A DNA stretch of 11,119 nt from Emmonsiellopsis sp. PD_33 (GCA_032988165.1 JANTQF010000586.1:1-11119); one strand, 5' to 3'; positions 1 to 9,736 are shown, counted from the stretch's first letter. Numbers and translations: made by a program. Notes: a model not told the origin generated them from the letters alone.

Positions 1-230
1 CGGTGGGGTGGGGGGGGGGTAGGTATGGTTGGGTGTGTATGGGTGTGGGTGGTTGGTTGTGGTGAGGGAGTTGGGGGGGGGGGGTTTTGGGGGTGGGCGG
101 CGGGTGTGGGGGGTGGGGGTTTGGAGGATGGGGGGGTGGGGGGGTAGGTGTGGTGGGACGAGAGAGGGGGGGGGGGGGGGGGGGGGAGGGAAGAGGGTGG
201 GAGGGGGGGGGGCGGAAGGGGGGGGGGGAG
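1..230. repeat. G-rich low-complexity tract
   Basis: The + strand here is almost entirely G with some T and A, and very few C. It contains a 21-nt pure G run at about 166-186 and many shorter G runs separated by one or two bases, so G-quadruplex potential is high. The small Gly/Trp/Val-rich open frame inside is a by-product of composition, not a gene. It starts exactly at the window edge and stops abruptly near 230. That fits a contig end, a subtelomeric or satellite tract, or a sequencing artefact (poly-G). The sequence alone cannot separate these. Confidence 0.75.
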
Positions 231-3200
231 CTTAGAAACAACGAATGATCCGGAGTTGTATTTATAAGCGGTTAACTAGTTAGCCATGCCATCTGCGTCA
301 TTAGTTAGCCGTGTGCATCAATCTATCAACGCCAGCGATATAGAATTCTCTGGCGTTAAGAATGGTCTTCGGGGCTAAGGTCTCGGCAATCCCGCCTAGC
401 CGAGAGTTGGGCCGGCTCAGACTGCGCCGATAGAATCGATAACGGCTCACGAACTTTACTCCAACGATCAGGCCAACGGTCAACCCTTCACTGTATCCGT
501 AGTCTGTTGACCACCGAGCGTTGCCAGCCGTTGACCATTCCGATAGCCAGCTTTGCGGTATGTCCACAAATGAGATACATAATGGTTTCCCATCTGGAGA
601 TTAATAATAGGTTCCAAGCCATCTATGTTTCCTGGTTAGCAGTTTCCCTTTATTTTTTTCTGTGGACGTAATAAGAACGGGCTGAGCTTCTTGGTGTAAG
701 CTACTACGCAAAATCGGGATACGCCAAGGGATACGCAAAGTAGGGACATTATTAAGCATCTGTGCAGCAAAGGATTAATCAGCGAGATATGTGCTGGCAG
801 GCAGGAAGTATTTAGTAAGCCGTCTTGTATTTATCCACAGTGGACTTTGGGGCTGGATTCGAATTTTAGTAAATAAGAGGCGCGGTCTATTTTTCTTTAT
901 AAAAGACACACTGCATGGCGCAACAACACAGGCCGGCTTGCACACTTACACATCTAGCTACATGATCTAGCTTGTCTCTCTGCTTGCCTGGGTCCAAAAT
1001 CCGCCCGTTCTGGCTTTTCTGGCCTTATCCACGCGTCATGGTTGACCAAGATGACGAAACTTATTCATCGTCGACAAGGGCGATGGCAGGGTTTCCAGCT
1101 CTGGCACTCGAACGGATTGATCCAGCAGATGGGATGCCGAACCGCGGCGAATTTGGAATGGCGTTGAACGCCTGGATTTGGAGGTCCCAATTCGCATGCC
1201 GCCCTTTGCGAAGTTGTGAAAAGAATCCTCGGATGTGTTTGTCCATAGCTATTTACCCATGAGACCGGTATGGACCAAAAGCTACCAGACGCGAGTATAC
1301 AACAGGCGGAGGTTACCGTGGAGCTAAATATACGGAGCTGGTTGATTTCGGACCACAATGACGACTTGCGCAAGAAAAATAGTCAAGCGTCCAAGAAGAG
1401 AGAGCACGTTGACTCTGAGCACAACAAACAGAGCATATCAATACAAAACCGAAGTCCGGGAGTCGTCTGATAGAGGCTAAGGCTCTGCAAAACAGGCTCA
1501 AAAAGCCTCCTCGATCTCGACCTGCCCGGCCATCGACACCAAAGTGCCGATGATTTTCACATAGATCGAGGCTCTGGCCAGTGGCAGCACATTCCCACAG
1601 CCTTGCAGCTTGACACTGGGCAGGGCATGAACGCTGGGGTTGTTGACGCAACCAAGCTGGTTGGCGTGAGAGCTACTGCCGTCTGCACGGTCGAGACAGG
1701 GAGATTTGCTCGGAATTTTCGAACCAAAACGATATCAGATGCTCGCAAATCCGTGAATCACGGACCGGGCCTTTGCCGCTGCGACATGAGGCGGGTGCCT
1801 CGCCAATGCTGAACGTACCGCCGGGGGTTTTGCTGGTTTTCGTTGCAACCCAGGTGCAGTATGTCCCAGATTTACTATCGCGCACCGATTTTAAGCCAGA
1901 GCCCCATAAACTACAGCTCTCTGGGAGGGTCGTTGATCAGGTACACAGTGGAGCTTCTGTTTTCTGACAGGTGCATCCGAATGGCATTCACGGGGCTGGC
2001 CTGAGATATTGGTGGATGCCAAACCGGATAGCATCGCATATTTGTTCGTGTGCCTGGAAGTATGCAAGTCTTGGTTTGCCCGTCATGCTGCAGCCTCTCC
2101 TACGTTGCATATGCAAACTCTTCAGGACTGCTTTATATCTCTTGGTGGTTCCATAACTACAAGATTCGTTGTGACAATATTTTGACCCCATCCTTCCACA
2201 CGTTTTCTATGCGTTGGTTATTTATCTCGTGTTTACTATGTGGCAGACCAGGGGCAGAAATTGTCCGATACGGCGACACCCACCCCGCCGTTCCTGAGCA
2301 GCCAAGAAAAAGGCCAAGCTGGCCGAGAAGAATCAATCCATAAAACTAGAGGGCGGTGGCTCTTTTAAGTGTTCTTTTGACAGCAGCCGCGCGGGAAAAA
2401 AACTGTCGGTACCAAACAATGGCAACAAAGGCTTGCAGTGCATTGATAGTAGCACTTCTCTACTATGACAAGCTTCCGAGAGGACCTAACAGAAAATGCT
2501 GCTTGGATCCTCTATTGACTGACTCAAAGATGTGGAGAAACGGCACAACTGTCAACGTATGCCGTTATGCCGTGCATTGTTAGCTCGGTTGGCGATGCGG
2601 ATTGTTGGAGCTGTGCTGCACCCGCTAAACAGTTGGTCTACATGCACAATGCAGGGGAAGTCTTAATGTGTCTCTCGGAGAGCACAACTGGTTCTCCCGA
2701 ATCCTGTTCCTGCGTCGTCCTATGGAGCAAGAAGCCTAGTTAGCTCTCATGTCGCCCACATTTTCGAGCCAGCCCCTGGAGTGCGGCCATATCAACCCCC
2801 CGGCCCTATCTCAATACCATCGCACCCAATTAAATATATTGCACAGGATGGCAAACTGTCCTACATGGATTCTCTAGAGACGTAGATCTCAAATCTGGAA
2901 TCTCAAGCTACAGTAGGTGAGTGAATTGAGTGTGGAACCCCCAACGACCGATTCCTCTCCCTGTCCAGGACAGTCTGTGCTAATATGACATCCAGAACCA
3001 AATAGACCATAGGCTATTATAACTCCCTGGACAGCTAGCAGCGGGATGTTTCCCCAAAAGTTGAGCCTCTCTATCGAGCTCGGTCTAGCTGCCATCGTCA
3101 AACTAGCTGCTTGCTCGCGTACGATAACAAACCATGCCCATCGACTAAAAGGGGAAAATGTCCCAACCCCGGTCTTTTACAATTACACAATTCAGAACTA

Positions 3201-3840
3201 CCCGGACTGGGCTTCCCCGAGGTGGCGAGTCTGGAATCTGACGAGCGGACTATGTGTAATGGATATGTGATCTGTGACGTATTGTGAGAGAGGGGCGGGG
3301 GGAGAGGGGGGGTTGGTACCCACAACACATCCTCGTCCTCAATTGATTTCGAAAATGGACAGCTAACATGTAATTTATTCAGAATATCAGATAGGAAACT
3401 ATCGATCAGCAGATCGGCTTGAGTCGTGCGAGTTCATTCCCAAATGCTACAGAAGTTCCAGTCCGCTTCTAGGGGAGCAGTCCATTCGAACGGGGCTTCG
3501 TATTGCTTGGATTCTTGCTTTATTCCATGGCAGCGGGCTAAATTCCGAAGTATCCGCCAATGGTATCCCGCTTATCTTGAATCATGATATGTCCCTGGAA
3601 GATCATGACGACATGACACATGTATCGATTTCTTGTTTTGTGCATCGGTTATGCAGGCTGTTCATGAAGGATTGATAGCAAAGTGGATCGCCATGGTTGA
3701 CAGCAGGCAGGTATATTGCCCCCGCATGTTATGGGGCATCTACCTCGTCTTCCAAGCCCGGTGGCGGGGAGTATAGTGAAGGGATGAGGGGTTAAAGACA
3801 GACCTATTTCAACCGCTAGGTACCACCGAGAAATCCAGTC
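231..3840. other. Gene-poor stretch, no recognised gene
   Basis: I find no protein family, tRNA, rRNA or transposon end here. Open frames are short (up to about 112 codons), overlap on both strands and lack shared splice signals. Three are slightly more protein-like. On the minus strand 301 to about 594 is open for nearly 100 codons after a possible CTCCAG acceptor. On the plus strand 1038-1262 starts ATG GTT GAC, about 135 nt after a TATAAAA at 898-904. On the plus strand about 1473-1812 contains an LDTG string but lacks the rest of a retropepsin. CpG is still present, so the tract does not look RIP-mutated. A second G-rich purine run lies at about 3290-3314. The tract may hold decayed genes or long noncoding DNA. 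Confidence 0.5.
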
Positions 3841-3881
3841 CTTCCTCTGGATTGGACTGCAAGCTTTTATGGTCTATAATA
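3787..3881 (+). promoter_or_regulatory. Putative promoter of the MAPK-like gene
   Basis: TATAATA lies at 3875-3881, about 75 nt before the start codon, with an inverted CCAAT (ATTGG) at 3851-3855. An AGGGG, the core of the stress response element, is at 3787-3791. Positions suit a fungal core promoter, and a stress element would fit a HOG-related gene. All three motifs are short and could occur by chance. Confidence 0.3.
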
Positions 3882-3954
3882 CCATTGCTATTCCCCCCAG
3901 ACAACAAGGCAGGTTTACATAGATCTACTTGGTCATTTTATCACACCAGATACA

Positions 3955-5696
3955 ATGGATCAAGGAACCGGTGCGCATCGACCCATCAACTCCAGTTTCG
4001 ATCTCACCACAAGGTAGGCAATTCCAATCCATTGACATTTTTTCATTTTACCTTGTGCTTGTAGATCATCTTTCTAATAAGATATAGATATAAGCATCTA
4101 CGCGTGGTGAAGACAGTAGGCCTTGACATTGTCTGGTATGTCCTATGTATCCCAGCAGAATAATGCACATATTCAACCAACACACAAAGAGCAAACTGTA
4201 AGTATCAGTCCTAATGAAAATTTATTATTACAGCTCTGCCACAGATGACCTCCTTCGCAATCAGGTTGCAATCAGAAAAATACCCCATGCGTTCAAAAAC
4301 TCTGAGCGGTGCCAAAGAACTTACTTAGAATTGAAGCTGTTAAAGCTTCTCAGGCATGAAAACGTACGTTCAACCTTCCTATCTTTTTATTTTTAGAACT
4401 ATTACTTACTTGAAACCGGTATTTCCCTACAGATTGCTGCGCTGCACGACGTTTTCGTTTCATGGAGAGAGGACATGTAAGCTCCGCCTTCTCTATCATC
4501 TTAATTAAGCTTCGTCTCGCTCACGCATTGTAGCTACCTTATAACCGAGCATCAGGGTATGACCCTGGGGCATTTTCTTTCGTCCCAGCGCCTCGAGCCG
4601 CGCTATACCAAAGTATTCTTCTATCAAATTCTGGTATGTCCCTCACCGAGCACAAAAATATCTCCTTACAGCGACGTCTTGTTATTCTGACCGATTAGAC
4701 AATATCGGTGCCAACCGTCACAGAGGGGATTGAAATACCTCCACTCAGCAGGTATCGTTCACTGCGAGTTAACCCCGTCCAATATTCTCATCAGTCAGAA
4801 CTGTGACTTGCAAATCACTCATCTTGAGCATGCCCGCATCCAAAGCGAGGACGTAATGCCATCTATGCTTTATGGTGGTGGCAATCAATGTTATCACGCC
4901 CCTGAGACTATGGTGGGCATGCAGGAATATCAGCCTTCCCTCGACATGTGGGCTGCAGGGTGCATCTTTGCAGAGATGATCAATGGATTCCCGTTGTTTT
5001 CGGAGGAACGCTGCACCAACCAGTTGTACGCTATCATTAGGCTGCTTGGATATCTTCCCGCCGATCTCATCGACGGCATCAGCACTGGTAATGTGTGTAA
5101 CTATTGAGTGAACAAAAGAAATTTACAAATGGCTGACAGAATCCAACTTACTGGGCGGCAACAGGTGACGCGGTATCTCAAATCTCTGCCGGTAACCCAA
5201 CAGAGTCCATTGGCAAACCATATCAATACAGCAGATCCCCAAGGTGAGAAATACGGCCACCTATCTCACTGTGATCCCCCCAATACCAGATATCCAAAGC
5301 ACAAAACGACTTGTCACTAATGTTGCCTTTCCTTGTTAACCAGCGCTTGATCTGCTGGAGCATCTCCTAGACTTCGACCCGGATACACGATATCGGGCTA
5401 ACCAAGCGCTCCTGCACGACTACGTCTCGTTCTACCACGACCCCACTGACGAGCCTGACTCGGAGCAAACATGGTCAGTTTTGGATCTAGACTATGTCGA
5501 GTGGCCAGTGAACGACTGGAAGAACTTGATGTAGGTCACCCATACCTTTCATCCCTACACCGAGAGACAATCAGCATAGTCAGCACTTTCTGTCCAGTAG
5601 CAAAATACTAATTGTGTGCGGCGTGATGTCAACAGCCTGTCTGAAATCATGGACCATCATGAGCTCAGAATGGGATATCACTACCACGCGATGTAG
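3955..5696 (+). CDS. Hog1/MpkC-like MAP kinase paralogue, predicted pseudokinase
   Basis: Nine exons give 358 residues: 3955-4013, 4088-4135, 4234-4363, 4433-4476, 4534-4633, 4724-5092, 5165-5243, 5344-5530 and 5636-5696. All eight introns are GT-AG, and the joined frame has no stop. It aligns with Hog1/SakA from start to finish, nearly gap-free: ELKLL..LRHEN (68-79), YQIL-RGLKYLHSAG (124-137), the APE motif (186-188), D201-W203, GCIFAEM (206-212), FYHDPTDEP (306-314) and SEIMDHHE (341-348). Catalytic positions are changed. The Gly loop GxGxxG reads K28..V30..D33, the VAIK lysine is R50, HRD is H140-C141-E142, the catalytic-loop Lys is T144, and DFG is H160-L161-E162. No TGY remains, and the activation loop is four residues longer. 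Kept are the alpha-C Glu (E68), loop Asn (N147) and the acidic common-docking patch (D309, D312, E313). The C-terminus is shorter than SakA. ATP transfer is therefore unlikely; a docking or decoy role in the HOG cascade is inference. For intron 6 a 5095-5139 alternative would insert nine residues but is only 45 nt long. Codon bias is weak, unlike the two metabolic genes downstream. Confidence 0.88.
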
Positions 5697-6546
5697 CGCT
5701 GACGACGAAACCAGCCGCGGCTGTGTACCATACAGTATAACTGATTCATTCTCTTCCCGCGTGATTGCTCAATTTTGCAGTCACGGATACAGCGTCAAGG
5801 GCGGCTGCTGTCATTACTATTTTGTTCCCTTCAAGTTTTCAACGGTGCCAGGGCAGTGAACAGGGCAAAAGTTCTGCGCAGGTGCCGTTCGGATCGTTTG
5901 CATATTCAAAGTTATCTTCATTCTTCTTGTCGCTCTTTAAATGCTGTTGGTGCCATGATTGGCCATTAATTGAAATCCCCCCAAGCAGTCCACTTACTTT
6001 TACAACAGTCGTCGTTGGACGTGGCTCAAAATAAGGTTTTCACGTGATATCCCGCCTCCCGGACCGTCGGCGGCCCGGTTCCGAAGACGGTCTTGGCGTC
6101 TATCAATCCGAGTACCGTCTCGAAAAGTTCAAGTTGCCATCCTTGCTAAGTTTACAGAAAGAAAGTCGCCCCAAACCATCACATATCAATGTTTTTTTTT
6201 GCATTTTCGATGCTTCCCTGGAAGGCTGGAGAGATCTAGGAGAAAACCAAGGCAGGGGGAGATGAGGAGGATGATCTGGCAATGAAAAAGGATATGTTGC
6301 TAATGTCATAAATTAGGTCTGGAGTCCCGATTTTATCTCATACGAAGACGAATAATCCTCTTATCTATTGATAGACAGGTTTCAAACAACTATTTTCTAT
6401 TTATAACTTTGGATTCAATTGCATTAAATGCATGAACAAAATTTTACCCCGCACGCAGTGATATCAAAATTGATTCAATACAAAGTTGGTTGAGTTGCGA
6501 ATGTGTACCTAGCCAAGACAAACAAACTACCATTCCATCGACAAAA
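5697..6546. other. Convergent spacer, no recognised gene
   Basis: This 850-nt interval separates the 3' ends of the MAPK-like gene and the hydrolase. That is long for a convergent fungal spacer. Open frames are short and mutually overlapping. A CACGTGA E-box-like site lies at about 6042-6048, followed by a GC-rich patch with a perfect 7-bp inverted repeat (GACCGTC at 6062-6068, GACGGTC at 6086-6092). A T9-10 run lies near 6191. The stretch 6300-6500 is A/T-rich and probably includes the hydrolase 3' untranslated region. I see no protein or RNA family. Confidence 0.4.
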
Positions 6547-7724
6547 TCAAGAATCCAAACTAGACCTCTCAAAAAACTCCCTCAAAGCCTCATTAACCTC
6601 CCCCGGCACCTCCAGCTGCGCCCAGTGTCCCGAAGAACTCAACTCCTTAACCGTCAGTCTATCGGCAAACCGTCTAACCACCTCTCCCGCGCCAGGCGGA
6701 TTAAGCTTGCTAGCCTTGGGACTCATCATCAACACGGGCTGTCTGAGCTTGGGGTCCAAACCAGCCTTTATCTCGTCATCGACGTTGATGTTTCCGGCTA
6801 GAGCGCGATACCACATCAGGGCGGACCTGTAGTGGCCGCGCATGATTGTGCGGTGGGTGGATTTTTCCTGTATGGTGAACAAGTGGGTCACCTTAGCTGC
6901 CATGCACAGTGATTGTGGCGTTATAAAGAAACGACCTACCTCTTCAGTGATAAAGGGGGCCAATGGTGCCTTTCGGTCGCTTCGGAGCCACGCCTCCAAT
7001 GCCCCCGTCGGACCAAGGTGTTCTACCCATAAATCCGGATCTGCGGGGTAAAACAACGAAAAGAACGAATCCATCTAGACTTAATCATTAATCATAACTT
7101 CCCTCCCCTGCTTTTTTTTCTCAGGGCGCATAGACATGATCCACTCACATGCTCCTCAATCAACCCGGCCGCCTCATCCGAGATGAAAAACTTGATATAC
7201 CCAAACCTCTCAAACCCAATCGTCATCTTCATCATCGCATTGATCTTATCGAAATCAACCCGCTCCGCGGGCGGAGAATACGGTACGCCCAAGAAGGCAA
7301 CACTAGCCAGCCGGCTCGGGAAGTAGTTCGCCAGCTTCGAGAGCAGGTAGCAGCCGATATCGTGACCGACGGCATGCACGGGTTCCGTCAGATTCTCATG
7401 GTCGAGAAGCGCGATGATGTCTGCGGCCATTGTGCTGCCTTTGTAATCTTCCAAGGAGGCGGGTTGGCTAGTGGTGCTATTGTTGTTGTTGTTGTTGTTG
7501 GAGGTGGGTTGGCCGTAGCCTAGCAGGTCGGGGACGAGGACGCCATATCCGAGGTTGGTGAAGTAGGTGATTTGATTGCGCCAGTCGAAGCTTGAGGAGG
7601 GGAAGCCGTGGAGGAAGAGGATTGTTTGTTTGATGGTGTTGTGAGGTGGGGAGTGGGCGTAGGTGTATAGGTGGGTATGGACAGTGTGGGATTTGGAGAG
7701 GGCGGGAAAGGCGATTGTGGCCAT
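6547..7724 (-). CDS. Alpha/beta hydrolase, epoxide hydrolase group
   Basis: Three exons read on the minus strand: 7724-7149, 7074-6940 and 6867-6547, giving 343 residues. Introns are 74 nt (GTGAGT..TAG) and 72 nt (GTAGGT..CAG). The second is in frame and stop-free, so its removal rests on family alignment (ITEE-EKSTHR). The start is the first ATG, with AAAG before it. Seen: oxyanion HGFP at 39-42 with F-D47-W48, PDLLGYG at 65-71, nucleophile elbow G120-H121-D122-I-G with an Asp nucleophile, cap-domain tyrosines Y176 and Y257 (in WYR), and catalytic H318 in GHW. This set is typical of soluble epoxide hydrolases (Asp attack on the oxirane, then water release). The usual acid about 25-29 residues before the His is not seen: that position reads A289-S290-K291. 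A seven-Asn run (76-82) comes from a TTG-type microsatellite. No signal peptide is visible, so a cytosolic enzyme is expected. A fluoroacetate or haloalkane dehalogenase is the main alternative. Confidence 0.87.
7480..7500. repeat. (TTG)7 trinucleotide microsatellite in coding DNA
   Basis: Seven perfect TTG units on the + strand read as AAC/Asn codons in the minus-strand hydrolase, giving residues 76-82. The run lies between the PDLLGYG strand and the helix before the nucleophile elbow, in what should be a surface loop. Length changes stay in frame and are probably tolerated. Confidence 0.85.
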
Positions 7725-9600
7725 CTTTATTTTTCTTTCTCTTGATTTTATTAATTTGATTGATGTTGTTGGAATCAACAATTGCTTTGGTGGTAGAAAT
7801 GATGCAGTTTTATTCTCCTGTTGGCACGCATACAGACAGAGATCTATAGGGCTACGTCATATTATTCGGAGACTTTGCCGGAGACTTTTGGACGAGCCAG
7901 ACAACCTTAAATAGTAACTTCTTATAGTAGTTACCGGCCATCTGGGGCATCTATTCCGTCGGGACTTGTTGTCCAATGATAATAATGACTTACATTACAA
8001 TTGGCTAGAAACCGAGTCTCATCCCGATGTTATGCATATGCCCGTTTTTTGGTATTCGCATTAGGGCTCATCAAACCTAAACGGGAAATGGGAAACCCTA
8101 ACCCTAATTCGCATCGCGCTCCTCATCCTCAATCATTATCAACCCCCTATCTCAGTGTGTGATCGCCGCGCTCTCTACTCGCTAGCTACCCTATCCCTGG
8201 CTATAATCATCTCATTATTTCCCACTAGGACTCGCAGACGTCCAATATGTAAAGCATAGACATTATGAGGCGATGGAACGATGAACAACATACACCATAG
8301 CCACGATGGATTGGTTGGTTGATTCAACATTCTACTTGTCAGCTCCCTTCATTCTGTCGCCCATCTACCACTCTTCCTTAGTAAATCTCTTGAGGGAAAC
8401 TGTTAATCAGGCAGTACTCTTCGCATGAAACTGCAGGACATCAACAAACTGGACAGACAGTCAAGATGCAGTCGCAGGTTTCTAAACACGATGATTTCCT
8501 AGTGGCAGACAAACTCTCACCCCCCCCACCTTTCTTCCCTCCATCAGCACATAAGTGACAAGAACAGGTCCAATATCAAACTATCACTAACATTTGCGTC
8601 CAGCTTACCGCGCATAGTTTGATAGCGGCATCATTGGCAACGTTGGACGTTATTCACTGGGTCAAAAGTAGCAATGTGCTTTTATGCAGATTGTTAGGGC
8701 ATTGATATGGATGCATTCTCCTTGTCGATGGTAACAAGCCAACATAGCTGTTCATGAATAGGGGTGTACGAACGATCCATCTTCGAGTGCGTCTCTACCG
8801 CGCAGGCGCCCTTCATTGACAACCAATATGTAAACCAGGAGCTATGGAAGCTGGGGATTCGAGGGCTCGGTTTGGCCGGACTTATTGGGCGATATTCACC
8901 AGTCAGATTTTCATTCCGGATTTTATTTTCCGGGGCATACATAGTGAAAACCTCATGCTCCGCGGTCCCCAGAAATGGGTATTTTGGGATGCTTGTCAGT
9001 AAGAGATTCCTAGCCATTGGACAATAGGCCGGAATTAACTAGATCTTCGTTGGAGTAGATCGATGATTTTATGCTCTAGCAGATAATCTCACTCTCCAAG
9101 GCTCAGCAAAGTAGTAGATGGACGCTATCCAAGGAGAGTTGGATTTACTGCTATCGACGACGAGCAATATGGCCGGTAGCAGGCCCAAACCACCAATTGA
9201 ATGAAAAGGCAAGATAAGATGTAGAAATCGGAAACCGACTCCACATCCCGTGCAGACAATAGACCGCCACCGTGAATAAAGGCTGTATCTCTCCAACAAA
9301 AAATGGAGATAGAAATTGCCATCCGTCTGCAGAAAAACAGAAATAGAAATAAAAGCCAGGGTAAGGAGGGCAAAGGGAGGAATTAATAGATAGGAACTTC
9401 CATTCGTCCCTTCGGCTTTGGCATTTAGCCGGCCACAGCCGACAGTGTTATTTACCCCTCGGCGTTTATCCCGACACATCGCTGTTAGGTCCAACCTCGA
9501 AGGTGGGATGGGATGGGATGCGGGATGTTTGGGATTTTACCCAGTTTATGAATACATACCCCTCCTTAACTACTTGGCAGTTTGCTCTTTATTAATCTTT
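7725..9600. other. Divergent intergenic region, no recognised gene
   Basis: About 1.9 kb separates the hydrolase start from the aldolase promoter. The hydrolase promoter should lie at its left end; a TTAAATA at 7908-7914 (TATTTAA on the minus strand) is a weak TATA candidate. The frames at 8694-9017 (-), 8764-9027 (+) and 9069-9479 (-) overlap or lack any recognisable domain, and I treat them as chance. A 40-codon ATG frame at 8306-8428 (+) is also unsupported. C-box-like strings (ACGATGA) near 8278 and 8489 have no matching D box downstream, so no snoRNA is called. Confidence 0.4.
8061..8107. promoter_or_regulatory. Telobox cluster (telomere-like repeats)
   Basis: A TTAGGG at 8061-8066 is followed by AACCTAA-like sequence and then a perfect AACCCTAACCCTAA at 8094-8107. 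Fungal telomeres are TTAGGG, and short internal copies (teloboxes) occur in promoters of translation-related genes in fungi and plants. Here no recognisable start codon follows within a few hundred bases. It could therefore serve the hydrolase on the left, an unannotated transcript, or be an interstitial telomeric scar. Confidence 0.45.
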
Positions 9601-9609
9601 GGAAGTTCA

Positions 9610-9736
9610 TATATATACGAAACCGACTGCGCAGCACCGCATCTTTCTTCAACCTATAGTACCTCTCTCAACACCATCCCCATCCCCATCACCACCAATC
9701 TATAACCACTCCACCTCCACAAACCACACCACAACC
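9610..9736 (+). promoter_or_regulatory. Core promoter and C/A-rich leader of the aldolase-like gene
   Basis: TATATATA at 9610-9617 sits 120-127 nt before the start codon. It is followed by a leader of almost only C, A and T with several CCATCCCC-like units (about 9668-9736), ending ACAACC before the ATG. Long G-free leaders with a nearby TATA are typical of well-expressed filamentous fungal genes. The ORF remains open through the leader, but those codons are low-complexity and the ATG at 9737 has the good context. Confidence 0.55.

Noticed and set aside
849..866. GGATTCGAAT resembling a tRNA B box
   Set aside because: No matching A box, cloverleaf or acceptor stem can be formed around it.
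1473..1812. LDTG string in a plus-strand frame, suggesting a retropepsin or retroelement relic
   Set aside because: Only the short motif fits. There is no flanking gag, reverse transcriptase, integrase or LTR sequence, and the frame ends soon after.
3955..5696. Reading the MAPK-like gene as a plain broken pseudogene
   Set aside because: All splice sites are canonical, exon lengths sum to a multiple of three, there are no internal stops, and even split codons restore family residues such as C36 and A277.
7149..7523. 124-codon plus-strand frame
   Set aside because: It lies wholly opposite exon 1 of the hydrolase, which has a complete set of family motifs.
8694..9027. Overlapping frames of 107 (-) and 87 (+) codons
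   Set aside because: Both cover the same DNA with no domain, splice signals or codon bias. Chance is the simplest reading.
9069..9494. 141-codon hydrophobic minus-strand frame in the aldolase upstream region
   Set aside because: The first codon is TTG and the first ATG is at 9479. Another frame overlaps it. Hydrophobic stretches arise easily from T-rich DNA, and no family is recognised.
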